NCBI RefSeq assembly: GCF_021134715.1
Contig: NC_060022.1
Span: 6,639,001 to 6,703,000, forward strand
Direction: 5' to 3'
DNA from: Daphnia pulex
Lineage: Eukaryota; Arthropoda; Branchiopoda; Diplostraca; Daphniidae
Length of the DNA: 64,000 bases
Shown here piece by piece: positions 34,874 to 46,665 of the stretch. A program made the translations under genes and the position numbers. The notes beneath the pieces are model-generated. The model was not told where the DNA came from, did no database searches, and saw only the letters and a program-made list of their open reading frames with translations. Position 1 is the first letter of the stretch. Each line of letters begins with the position of its first letter.

Positions 34874-37290
34874 ATATATTCGATTTATATAGCGCCCTTT
34901 ACATAAAATGATCAAAGGCGCTGGGAAGACATGGGTAATACATATCAACTTGGCTGGTTGTACAGACGAAACAAGTGGGTCTTTAATTCAGCACAGAAAG
35001 TATTTAGATCAGAAGGGAGCTTAAGGAAACGGGGTAATGGGTTCCAAACTGAGGGAGCAGCAGACATAAAGCTTCTACGACCATATCGATTACATTTCAT
35101 CTTTGGGACACACAAGTCATTAGAGTGGGAGCTACGCAGAGCTCGGGCAGGGACGTACCTCGTGACCAAATCACGAAGGTAACTGGGGTCACATCCATTG
35201 ATACATCGGTAGACAAGGACAGCGATCTTATATTGGATACGGGCGCGGACAGGAAGCCAGTGCAGCGATTTCAATAGAGCTTTGGACGATGCGAATCGGT
35301 TGGCACCAGTAACAAGTCTTGCAGCTGCATTCTGAACCCTTTGTAGCCTGTCAAGGAGATGCTCGGGGAGACCGTAGTACAAGGAATTTGCGTAATCGAG
35401 ATGTGGAGAAACAAGCGCACACAAAAGACTATTGCAAGTTGGAAGATCCAGAATTTTCTTATCTGACTGATGCGACGAATCTGGTAGAAAGCTTTTTTGC
35501 AAACACTGCGAATCTGGGCTTCAAGAGAAAGATGCGAGTCGATAACCACCCCCAGGTTCTTAACACATGAAGAAGGAATGATGACATCAGCTCCGATGAC
35601 CAGCGAAAGTGTAGCCGGTGGGTGTTTAGTTCCATCAGCAGAGACAATGAGGGCGTCCAACTTGCCAACATTGTTTTGCAATTTGTTTTGCTGCATCCAA
35701 GATCCAGCGCCTGCAACACAGTCAGCCATCCGTTGAAAGGCGTTACTCTGCGAAGATCCATCGTCCTTAGTGCTGAATCTAGTATAGGCCTGGGTGTCGT
35801 CAGCAAAGAAGTGAAACGAGACACCATAGTCGTTCATAACACCAAAGAGCGGAGTGGTATAGAGGATGAAAAGTACTGGGCCGAGAACGGATCCTTGCGG
35901 AACGCCATACACAAGAGGGGTTGGGTCAGAAGTAACACCATTAATCCGCACTGACTGTCGACGGCACGATAGATACGAGCGGAGCCAACTAAGTGCCTTG
36001 CCAGTCAATCCAAAATTGGACTCCAGGCGAGAGAGAAGGATCAAATGATCTACAGTATCAAATGCCGCACTAAGATCAAGGAGGGCAAGCACAGCACAGT
36101 CACCACTGTTTACATACAATAATAGGTCATTAAGTACACGCAACAAAGCCGTCTCGGTGGAGTGACACGCCCTGTAGGCCGACTGAACAGAAGCTAATAG
36201 ATCAGAGTCAGACAAGTGACGAATGAGCCTCTTGAGTACAACCCGTTCAATCAACTTTGAAATAAAGGACAGTCCAGACACGGGTCGGTAGTTTTTTAAA
36301 TGCTCAGCAGAAAGAGATGGTTTTTTCAATAGCGGAGTAACATATGCACATTTCAAACTACTGGGAAACACACCAGAGGACAGTGAAATATTTACTAAGT
36401 TGGCAATTGATTTTGCGAGGACATGAATAACCTTTTTTAGTAGGCAAGTGGGGATTGGGTCGAGAAAGAAAGATTTGGAAGGGCAATCCAGCACAAGTTC
36501 AATAATCTCAGCAGCGCTCACCGGTTCGAAAACCGACAGCGTAGTGGGGGATGCGAATTCACACGCCGGTAACATAGGCAAGGAGAGCATCTCAAGCACG
36601 GATGTCAGCAATCTTCTGGTTGAAGAAGCGGCCAAACTCGGTCGCTAGGTCACCCGGGGACGAGTGGCGTGGCAGCGTCAATTCCTTTCTCCCAGTAAGA
36701 CACCGATCCAAGAGAGAAAATAGAGATCTTCTATCGGAGCCACACTCGGCTATCTTGTTCCTCAGAAACGAAGATTTGGCAGTAGAGATGATACCAGCAA
36801 GGGAACGCCTATGATGGAGCATGTCAACAGTCAATCCACGTCGCCGCCAGATACGTTCGAACTTTCGCCATCGTCTTCTCATAGCCGCAATGTCACTGGA
36901 GAACCATTGATTTTCAGGACGAATGACGAATGACCTTATTTTTGTTGGAGCATGCGAGTTGATAACACCGGCCACACCAATGTTGTATTGCTCGATCAAA
37001 CCTTCCATAGTAGAAGAAGGCTCGGCAGTCATTGGTATCAGCTTAAGGTTAGCCGTCAGTTGATTGACATCGATAGACGATAACGATCTGAAGGAGACCA
37101 CCTTTCTAGGTAGGGGTGGTCGGTGTGCACGCAGGACTGATATAACAGCAAAATGGTCACTGATTAGCTCTGAAACGAAGGCATCGCTCACCAAATTCTC
37201 GGATTTTTGTATAGTTGATTGCCTCTGCCGCGTTTGAGCGCAGCTTCTCAAATAGTTTCTCCAAAGCTTTACGACTGTATTCAGGCACGC
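34874..37290 (-). mobile_element. 5'-truncated LINE of the L2/CR1 type, with frameshifts
   Basis: The minus strand codes for the end of an apurinic-type endonuclease (VSELISDHFAVISVL near 37160) and then a non-LTR reverse transcriptase. Recognisable parts are NYRPVSGLSFISKLIERVV, SAYRACHSTETALLRVLNDL, domain A ALLDLSAAFDTVDH, domain B YGVPQGSVLGPVLF, catalytic FADDT, then CNSLLCALVSPHLDYANSLY and LHWLPVRARIQYKIAVLVY. The wording is typical of L2/CR1 elements. At least two frame breaks (near 36600 and 35480) kill the frame. The 3' end forms a stem AGCGCC-TTT/AAA-GGGCGCT and ran into an (ATT)n tail, which the LTR element has since split off to 31331-31356. The 5' boundary near 37290 is approximate. 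Confidence 0.88.
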
Positions 37291-37348
37291 TACAGTATAG
37301 AGTAAATTACAAATTTAAATATACAGGTTAATACAGCGGGCACCGAAA

Positions 37349-37461
37349 GTGTCCGGACACCCGAGAGAACCTTATGGAAAACCGCTGTTTTCGCAAGGCG
37401 AAAAAGTGGTAAAATTTTCATTCGATTTGAATGAAAATTTTTTCGTAGGTTCTCTCGGGTG
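37349..37461. repeat. Nested inverted repeats
   Basis: An outer perfect 15-bp pair CACCCGAGAGAACCT (37358-37372) / AGGTTCTCTCGGGTG (37447-37461) encloses an inner perfect 13-bp pair AAAATTTTCATTC / GAATGAAAATTTT (37411-37441). A 12-bp palindrome GTGTCCGGACAC overlaps the left edge, and GTGTCCGGAC recurs near 37530. Confidence 0.85.
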
Positions 37462-37746
37462 CCAGGAATAACCCTAATTTTTTATAGAATTTTAAAATTA
37501 TGGGCAGGTTAGGTTTTTGTCCGAGGCAAAAGTGTCCGGACAGTAGAGAGGCCCATATTTAAATGGGCTGACTTTACGTTCAAATTGTGACTCACTGGGA
37601 AATGCTAGAGAAACGCAAACGGTCTTTAAAAAAATCTGCGTTTCCTCTATGGCACCCGTGAATCACGATTTTTTTACATAATTAGAGTTGTTTTCCTACC
37701 CACCCTCAAAATTGATTTCGTTCAGATCTCCGTTTCTGAGAGCCGC

Positions 37747-37860
37747 GCACTGCTGCCGGGTCTACGGAATTACTTACTCTCCCCCACGTTTTTCTGAAAC
37801 AAAGGGTTTTAGTAAGGACTGGGGGAACAGTAAACAATTCCGTAGACCCGGCAGCAGTGC
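37747..37860. repeat. 114-nt hairpin with perfect 25-bp stem
   Basis: GCACTGCTGCCGGGTCTACG... (37747-37771) is exactly complementary to 37836-37860. Pairing continues imperfectly inward (CTTACTCTCCCCC against GGGGGAACAGTAA), leaving a loop of about 35 nt. Size and shape fit either a small MITE or a transcribed hairpin precursor; nothing here proves transcription. Confidence 0.85.
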
Positions 37861-39418
37861 TTCAAAAACTTCAAAATTTGACGAAATTTCTAATGCCTAT
37901 GGGGGCGACAGTGCAAGTGTGTAGTAAAAAGTACAAATTTGGAAGTGGAAAACTTTAGGGTATAGGAAAGGGTTCTCTGAGTTGATTTTATTGTAAATCA
38001 TTCTGTATATTTGTAAAGAGTGAAGAATTCTGCATCTTTTGGCACAAAGAAAAAAATTTTAGCTTGATTTTTAGTATTTTTTGTAAATTTTTGAAAACGC
38101 CGTATTTAACACGGCGCATATGGGGTTAATCTTACAACAATTTTGTGTGTAAAAAATGTAGATCGTCATTAGATCTACTCAAGAAAAAAAGAAAAAAAAT
38201 CTAGCCCAAGCCGTTCGGGTAGTATTTGCACTTTTTCTAAGACACGTAGTGCCATAAGAATGCACTGAAAAAAGGGGGGTGTACCTAATAGTTTGGTGGG
38301 TACTGTCAACTCGAAACGACTACAGCTTAAACAATTACTTTTTTTCAACTGCATTTCTTTCTGCAACAAGAAGATCAGGGATCTAAGATTAGAAATGTTT
38401 CAAGTTAATGAAAAATAAAAATAAAATTGACGATTTTTTTATTGGAAAAGGTTTTGATACCACACATTTGTGGTTTGCGTACACATTTTAAAAATAAAAA
38501 AGGAAAGGTTTTGATACCACACGTTTGTGGTTTGCGTATACATTTTAGGAATAAAAAAAAAGCTTTTGGTCCCACTCGTTTGTGGTTTGCGTACACATTT
38601 TAGGAATAAAAAAGGAAAGGTTTTGGTACCACACATTTGTGGTTTGCGTACACATTTTAGGAATAAAAAAAAGGTTTTGGTACCACACGTTTGTGGTTTG
38701 CGTACACATTTTAGGAAAAAAAAAGGTTTTGGTACCACACGTTTGTGGTTTGCGTACACATTTTAGGAATAAAAAAGGCAAGGTTTTGATACCACACATT
38801 TGTGGTTTGCGTACACATTTTAGGAATAAAAAAAAAGGGTTTGGTACCACACGTTTGTGGTTTGCGTACACATTTTAGGAATAAAAAAGGAAAGGTTTTG
38901 GTCCCACACATTTGTTGTTTGCGTACGCATTTTTGGAATAAAAAAGGAAAGGTTTTGGTCCCACACATTTGTGGTTTGCGTACACATTTTAGGAATTAAA
39001 AAGGAAAGGTTTTGGTACCACACATTTGTGGTTTGCGAACACATTTAAGGAATAAAAAAAAAGGTTTTGGTACCACACGTTTGTGGTTTGCGTACACATT
39101 TTAGGAATAAAAAAGGAAAGGTTTTGGTACCACACGTTTGTGGTTTACGTACACATTTTAGGAATTTAAAAAAAGGTTTTGGTACCACACGTTTGTGGTT
39201 TGCGTACACATTTAAGGAAAAAAAATTGAAAGGTTTTGGTCCCACACAATTGTGGTTTGCGTACACATTTTAGGAATTAAAAAAAAAAGGTTTTGGTACC
39301 TCCAGTTTGTGGTTCGCGTACACATTTTTGGAATAAAAAAGGAAAGGTTTTGGTACCACACATTTGTGGTTTGCTTACACATTTTAGGAATAAAAAAAAG
39401 GTTTTGGTACCACACGTT

Positions 39419-39775
39419 TGTAATGACTTGTGTGAAGACCTGGCCTACTGCTTGTAGTATAGAGCAATCTACTACGCAGTATCCCAAGGTCAATCTACTA
39501 CGCCGTACCTCAAGGTCGCTGTACTACGCAGTACCTTGATGGCTTTCTCTATTGCACCATCTCACCTGTTGCCTATGCAACTACATCCGGGATTGCGCCA
39601 CACTCTGCAGTGATGGTGCAATCCCAACAACCTTGACAACCGCTTATAAAAGCCCGACGCTCTGTTCATCCAGCAGAGTCGTACCCGGCATTGTATTCCA
39701 ACACATCTGTTAATAAACTGCATTGCAAAGAATCTCCTCGTTGTTTTGTTACTTAGACTATTGTGAATCATCACA
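39419..39775 (+). mobile_element. Solo LTR inside the array, copy 1 (357 bp)
   Basis: Ends TGTAATGA...TCATCACA form a 7/8 inverted pair with TG/CA termini, and the repeat unit's CGTT is duplicated on both sides (39415-39418 and 39776-39779). A TATA box TATAAA at 39645 and AATAAA at 39712 give the plus orientation. The U3-like part has three diverged copies of CTACTACGCAGTACC-AAGGT (about 39468-39540). There is no internal coding region, so it is the product of LTR-LTR recombination. Confidence 0.8.
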
Positions 39776-40392
39776 CGTTTGTGGTTTGCGTACACATTTT
39801 AGGAATAAAAAAAAGGTTTTGGTACCACACATTTGTGGTTTGCGTACACATTTTAGGAATAAAAAAGGAAAGGTTTTGGTCCCACACATTTGTGGTTAGC
39901 GTACACATTTTAGGAATAAAAAAAAGTTTTGGTCCCACTCGTTTGTGGTTTGCGTCACATTTTAGGAATAAAAAAGGAAAGGTTTTGGTACCACACATTT
40001 GTGGTTTGCGAACACATTTAAGGAATAAAAAAAAAGGTTTTGGTACCACACGTTTGTGGTTTGCGTACACATTTTAGGAATAAAAAAGGAAAGGTTTTGG
40101 TACCACACGTTTGTGGTTTACGTACACATTTTAGGAATTTAAAAAAAGGTTTTGGTACCACACGTTTGTGGTTTGCGTACACATTTAAGGAAAAAAAATT
40201 GAAAGGTTTTGGTCCCACACAATTGTGGTTTGCGTACACATTTTAGGAATTAAAAAAAAAAAGGTTTTGGTACCTCCAGTTTGTGGTTCGCGTACACATT
40301 TTTGGAATAAAAAAGGAAAGGTTTTGGTACCACACATTTGTGGTTTGCTTACACATTTTAGGAATAAAAAAAAGGTTTTGGTACCACACGTT

Positions 40393-40749
40393 TGTAATGA
40401 CTTGTGTGAAGACCTGGCCTACTGCTTGTAGTATAGAGCAATCTACTACGCAGTATCCCAAGGTCAATCTACTACGCCGTACCTCAAGGTCGCTGTACTA
40501 CGCAGTACCTTGATGGCTTTCTCTATTGCACCATCTCACCTGTTGCCTATGCAACTACATCCGGGATTGCGCCACACTCTGCAGTGATGGTGCAATCCCA
40601 ACAACCTTGACAACCGCTTATAAAAGCCCGACGCTCTGTTCATCCAGCAGAGTCGTACCCGGCATTGTATTCCAACACATCTGTTAATAAACTGCATTGC
40701 AAAGAATCTCCTCGTTGTTTTGTTACTTAGACTATTGTGAATCATCACA
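40393..40749 (+). mobile_element. Solo LTR inside the array, copy 2
   Basis: Identical by eye to 39419-39775, 974 bp downstream, with the same flanking minisatellite variants, such as the GCGAACACATTTAAGG and GCGTCACATTTTAGG units. It therefore arose by duplication of array plus LTR, not by a second insertion. Confidence 0.85.
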
Positions 40750-43700
40750 CGTTTGTGGTTTGCGTACACATTTTAGGAATAAAAAAAAGGTTTTGGTACC
40801 ACACATTTGTGGTTTGCGTACACATTTTAGGAATAAAAAAGGAAAGGTTTTGGTCCCACACATTTGTGGTTAGCGTACACATTTTAGGAATAAAAAAAAG
40901 TTTTGGTCCCACTCGTTTGTGGTTTGCGTCACATTTTAGGAATAAAAAAGGAAAGGTTTTGGTACCACATATTTGTGGTTTGCGTACACATTTTAGGAAT
41001 TGAAAAAATAGGTTTTGGTACCACACGTTTGTGGTTTGCGTACACATTTTAGGGAAAAAAAGGTTTTGGTACCACACGTTTGTGGTTTGCGTACACATTT
41101 TAGGAATAAAAAAGGCAAGGTTTTGATACCACACATTTGTGGTTTGCGTACACATTTTAGGAATAAAAAAAAAGGGTTTGGTACCACACGTTTGTGGTTT
41201 GCGTACACATTTTAGGAATAAAAAAGGAAAGGTTTTGGTCCCACACATTTGTTGTTTGCGTACGCATTTTTGGAATAAAAAAGGAAAGGTTTTGGTCCCA
41301 CACATTTGTGGTTTGCGTACACATTTTAGGAATAAAAAAAAAGTTTTGGTACCACACGTTTGTGGTTTGCATACACATTTTAGAAATAAAAAAGGAAAGG
41401 GGTTGGTCCCACACATTTGTTGTTTGCGTACACATTTTTGGAATAAAAAAGGAAAGGTTTTGGTCCCACACATTTGGTTTGCGTACACATTTTAGGAATT
41501 AAAAAGGAAAGGTTTTGGTACCACACATTTGTGGTTTGCGTATACATTTAAGGAATAAAAAAGGAAAGGTTTTGGTCCCACACAATTGTGGTTTGCGTAC
41601 ACATTTTAGGAATTTAAAAAAAAAGGTTTTGTACCTCCAGTTTGTGGTTCGCGTACACATTTTAGGAATAAAAAAGGAAAGGTTTTGGTACCACACATTT
41701 GTGGTTTGCTTACACATTTAAGGAATAAAAAAAAGGTTTTGGTACCACACGTTTGTGGTTTGCGTACACATTTTAAGAATTAAAAAAAAAGGTTTTGGTA
41801 CCACACATTTGTGGTTTGCGTACACATTTTAGGAATAAAAAAAAGGTTTTGGTACCACACGTTTGTGGTTTGCGTACACATTTTAGGAATAAAAAAATGG
41901 TTTTGGTACCACACATTTGTGGTTTGCGTACACATTTTAGGAATAAAAAAAAAGTTTTGGTACCACACGTTTGTGGTTTGCGTACGAATTTTAGGAATAA
42001 AAAAGGAAAGGTTTTGGTACCACATATTTGTGGTTTGCGTACACATTTTAGGAATAAAAAAAAAGGTTTTGGTACCACACGTTTGTGTTTTGCGTACACA
42101 TTTTAGGAATAAAAAAGGAAAGGTTTTGGTACCACACGTTTGTGGTTTGCGTACACATTTTAGGAATAAAAAAGGAAAGGTTTTGGTACCACACATTTGT
42201 GGTTTGCGTACACATTTTAGGAATTGAAAAAAATGGTTTTGGTACAACACGTTTGTGGTTTGCGTACACATTTTAGGAATAAAAAAGGAAAGGTTTTGGT
42301 ACCACACATTTGTGGTTTGCGTACACATTTTAGGAATAAAAAAGGAAAGGTTTTGGTCCCACACATTTGTGGTTTGCGTACACATTTTAGGAATAAAAAA
42401 AAGTTTTGGTCCCACTCGTTTGTGGTTTGCGTACACATTTTAGGAAAAAAAGGAAAGGTTTTGGTACCACATATTTGTGGTTTGCGTACACATTTTAGGA
42501 ATAAAAAAAAAGGTTTTGGTACCACACGTTTGTGTTTTGCATACACATTTTAGGAATAAAAAAGGAAAGGTTTTGGTACCACACGTTTGTGGTTTGCGTA
42601 CACATTTTAGGAAAAAAAAAAGGTTTTGGTATCACACGTTTGTGGTTTGCGTACAAATTTTAGGAATAAAAAAGGAAAGGTTTTGATACCACACATTTGT
42701 GGTTTGCGTACACATTTTAGGAAAAAAAAAGGTTTTGGTATCACACGTTTGTGGTTTGCGTACACATTTTAGGAATAAAAAAGGAAAGGTTTTGATACCA
42801 CACATTTGTGGTTTGCGTACACATTTTAGGAATAAAAAAAAGGGTTTGGTACCAAACGTTTGTGGTTTGCGTACACATTTTAGGAATAAAAAAGGAAAGG
42901 TTTTGGTCCCACACATTTGTTGTTTGCGTACACATTTTTGGAATAAAAAAGGCAAGGTTTTGGTCCCACACATTTGTGGTTTGCGTACACATTTTTGGGA
43001 ATTAAAAAGGAAAGGTTTTGGTACCACACGTTTGTGGTTTGCGTACACATTTTAGGAAAAAAAAAAGGTTTTGGTATCACACGTTTGTGGTTTGCGTACA
43101 CATTTTAGGAATAAAAAAGGAAAGGTTTTGATACCACACATTTGTGGTTTGCGTACACATTTTAGGAATAAAAAAAAAGGGTTTGGTACCACACGTTTGT
43201 GGTTTGCGTACACATTTTAGGAATAAAAAAGGAAAGGTTTAGGTCCCACACATTTGTTGTTTGCGTACACATTTTTGGAATAAAAAAGGCAAGGTTTTGG
43301 TACCACACGTTTGTGGTTTACGTACACATTTTAGGAATTTAAAAAAAAGTTTTGGTACCACACGTTTGTGGTTTGCGTACACATTTGAGGAATAAAAAAG
43401 GAAAGGTTTTGGTACCACACATTTGTGGTTTGCGTACACATTTTAGGAATTGAAAAAAATGGTTTTGGTACCACACGTTTGTGGTTTGCGTACACATTTT
43501 AGGAATAAAAAAGGAAAGGTTTTGGTACCACACATTTGTGGTTTGCGTACACATTTTAGGAATAAAAAAGGAAAGGTTTTGGTCCCACACATTTGTGGTT
43601 TGCGTACACATTTTAGGAATAAAAAAAAGTTTTGGTCCCACTCGTTTGTGGTTTGCGTACACATTTTAGGAATAAAAAAGGAAAGGTTTTGGTACCACAT

Positions 43701-45742
43701 ATTTGTGGTTTGCGTACACATTTTAGGAATAAAAAAAAAGGTTTTGGTACCACACGTTTGTGGTTTGCGTACGAATTTTAGGAATAAAAAAGGAAAGGTT
43801 TTGGTACCACACGTTTGTGGTTTGCGTACACATTTTAGGAAAAAAAAAGGTTTTGGTATCACACGTTTGTGGTTTGCGTACACATTTTAGGAATAAAAAA
43901 GGAAAGGTTTTGATACCACACATTTGTGGTTTGCGTACACATTTTAGGAATAAAAAAAAGGGTTTGGTACCAAACGTTTGTGGTTTGCGTACACATTTTA
44001 GGAATAAAAAAGGAAAGGTTTTGGTCCCACACATTTGTTGTTTGCGTACACATTTTTGGAATAAAAAAGGCAAGGTTTTGGTCCCACACATTTGTGGTTT
44101 GCGTACACATTTTTGGGAATTAAAAAGGAAAGGTTTTGGTACCACACATTTGTGGTTTGCGTACACATTTAAGGAATAAAAAAAAAGGTTTTAATACCAC
44201 ACGTTTGTGGTTTGCGTACACATTTTAGGAATAAAAAAGGAAAGGTTTTGGTACCACACGTTTGTGGTTTACGTACACATTTTAGGAATTTAAAAAAAAG
44301 TTTTGGTACCACACGTTTGTGGTTTGCGTACACATTTTAGGAATAAAAAAGGAAAGGTTTTGGTCCCACACAATTGTGGTTTGCGTACACATTTTAGGAA
44401 TTTAAAAAAAAAGGTTTTGGTACCTCCAGTTTGTGGTTCGCGTACACATTTTAGGAATAAAAAAGGAAAGGTTTTGGTACCACACATTTGTGGTTTGCTT
44501 ACACATTTTAGGAATAAAAAAAAGGTTTTGGTACCACACGTTTGTGGTTTGCGTACACATTTTAAGAATTAAAAAAAAGGTTTTGGTACCACACATTTGT
44601 GGTTTGCGTACACATTTTAGGAATAAAAAAAAAGGTTTTGGTACCACACGTTTGTGGTTTGCGTACACATTTTAGGAATAAAAAAAAGGTTTTGGTACCA
44701 CGCATTTGTGGTTTGCGTACACATTTTAGGAATAAAAAAAAAGTTTAGGTACCACACGTTTGTGGTTTGCGTACACATTTTAGGAATAAAAAAGGAAAGG
44801 TTTTGGTCCCACACATTTGTGGTTTGCGTACACATTTTTGGAATAAAAAAAAGTTTTGGTCCCACTCGTTTGTGGTTTGCGTACACATTTTAGGAATAAA
44901 AAAGGAAAGGTTTTGGTACCACATATTTGTGGTTTGCGTACACATTTTAGGAATAAAAAAAAAAGGTTTTGGTCCCACTCGTTTGTGGTTTGCGTACACA
45001 TTTTAGGGGGAAAAAAGGAAAGGTTTTGGTACCACACATTTGTGGTTTGCATACACATTTTAGGAATTAAAAAAAAAGGTTTTGGTACCTCAAGTTTGTG
45101 GTTCGCGTACACATTTTAGGAATAAAAAAGGAAAGGTTTTGGTACCACACATTTGTGGTTTGCGTACACATTTAAGGAATAAAAAAAAGGTTTTGGTACC
45201 ACACGTTTGTGGTTTACGTACACATTTTAGGAATAAAAAAAAAGTTTTTGGTCCCACTCGTTTGTGGTTTGCGTACACATTTTAGGAATAAAAAAAAAGT
45301 TTTTGGTCCCACTCGTTTGTGGTTTGCGTACACATTTTAGGAATAAAAAAAAAGGTTTTTGTACCACACGTTTGTGGTTTGCGTACACTTTTTAGGAATA
45401 AAAAAGGAAAGGTTTTGGTATTACACATTGTGGTTTGCGTACACATTTTAGGAATAAAAAGGAACGGTTTTGGTACCACACGTTTTTGGTTTGCGTACAC
45501 ATTTTTTGAATAAAAAAGGAAAGGTTTTGGTACCAGCACACGTTTGTGGTTTGCGTACACATTTTAGGAATAGAAAAAAAGGTTTTTTCCCACTCGTTTG
45601 TGGTTTGCGTACACATTTTAGGAATAAAAAAGGAAAGGTTTTGGTCCCACACATTTGTGGTTTGCGTACACATTTTAGGAATAAAAAAAAGGTTTTGGTA
45701 CCACACGTTTGTGGTTTGCGTACACATTTTAGGAATAAAAAG

Positions 45743-46063
45743 GGTTAAGAGAAGGCAGAAAGCGGCAAAAAAAGGCATAAGAGAAGGCAAAAAAAAGCAG
45801 ACAGAAATAAATAGTTACAGCGAGACCAAAGTTCTATGGCTGTAGGTGTTCTATGGTGTCTATCCATGCAGACGACGAACAAGCCATTGCAACGATAATT
45901 AACGCGATCTTAATTAAATGAAATGATGCCATTTTCTCTTGTACAGAGGTTACCTTTTCAGAGATGCACCGGGCTGCTTCAAATGCTGATTAGCTACTAA
46001 TCAAAATCGAATACAACTGCATTGTTTTATACCAATTAAACATGAGCTGTGCAACATATTTTT
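45743..46063. other. Array border, nothing recognised
   Basis: A short GGCA-A-rich degenerate stretch (about 45745-45800) follows the last unit. No gene seen. Confidence 0.3.
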
Positions 46064-46282
46064 GGTGACGTTCGCCACAGACGTGTCAAGTTGACGAGTA
46101 CTATAAACGCCAAGAGTTTGGTATCAAAACTTTCACTCTCGGATTATTTTTCAGATATTCGATCGTATCGAATGTGACGTTCGCCACAGACGTGTCAAGT
46201 TGACGAGTACTATAAACGCCAAGAGTTTGGTATCAAAACTTTCACTCTCGGATTATTTTTCAGATATTCGATCGTATCGATA
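46064..46282. repeat. 109-bp direct tandem duplication
   Basis: TGACGTTCGCCACAGACGTG begins at 46066 and again at 46175. The copies appear identical down to the palindromic GATATTCGATCGTATCGA, indicating a recent duplication. No reading frame is supported. Confidence 0.85.
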
Positions 46283-46547
46283 AATCTCCAATTAGATTCT
46301 GAAAAAAACAGTGGCTCTTTTTGTATCAAAACCTCACGTGATTGATTTCAAACGATAAGAATCACCATACAAAACTTTCCATCCGTCAAAATCTTGTTTT
46401 TCTATTTAGCTTCTGTTCCGGTCGCAGCCATTTTTTCCTCCGCATTGATTCCATCGCGTCATCAACTATATGATAGGCCGGGATTACACTTGATGAAGTT
46501 GTTGGGGAAGAAATAAAACGATCGACGATCGTACACTCTCGTCCTTT

Positions 46548-46665
46548 TGGGGTGTACAAAGGGTGTACATACTTGGTGTTAAATGAAAGTGGGTACAAGC
46601 TTGTACACCCGGGTATACATAAGGTGTACATATTTCTTTTGTACGCCCTTTGCATACCCTGGCAC
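46548..46665. repeat. Cluster of direct and inverted GGGTGTACA repeats
   Basis: GGGTGTACAA (46550) and GGGTGTACAT (46561) are direct copies. TTGTACACCC (46601-46610) is the exact inverse of the first. TTTTGTACGCCCTTTGCATACCC (near 46638) is a diverged inverse of both together. It looks like the remnant of a small foldback element. Confidence 0.55.

Larger units (their letters stand above)
37291..38445. other. Non-coding stretch with two strong hairpins
   Basis: Apart from the inverted repeats listed separately (37349-37461 and 37747-37860) there is no coding or repeat signal. Confidence 0.4.
38446..45742. repeat. Minisatellite array, about 53-57 bp unit, more than 100 copies
   Basis: Consensus runs GGTTTTGGTACCACACGTTT, GTGGTTTGCGTACACATTTT, then AGGAATAAAAAA with or without GGAAA. 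Short (about 53-54 bp) and long (57 bp) forms alternate irregularly. Positions vary in a patterned way: CACACG/CACACA/CACTCG, GTACC/GTCCC, TTTTAGG/TTTAAGG. Each unit carries CCACA-NNTT-TGTGG, a small perfect hairpin. Larger blocks recur: 974 bp (about 39005-39978 and 39979-40952), about 1118 bp (42.7 versus 43.8 kb) and about 1226 bp (42.2 versus 43.4 kb). Two identical solo LTRs are embedded. Because 54 and 57 are multiples of three, long periodic reading frames appear on both strands; they are artefacts. Confidence 0.95.

Noticed and set aside
39421-39771. Inserted block read as a DNA transposon with a 10-bp duplication CACACGTTTG
   Set aside because: Shifting the ends by two and four bases gives TG...CA termini, a 4-bp CGTT duplication, a TATA box and AATAAA, which fit a solo LTR better; the 10-bp match comes from the TSD plus bases shared by chance.
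38446-45742. CRISPR-like array or repeat-protein gene: regular repeats with long reading frames on both strands
   Set aside because: There are no unique spacers between identical repeats; the whole unit is repeated. Unit sizes of 54 and 57 are multiples of three, which creates open frames on both strands without coding bias or splice signals. The context is eukaryotic.
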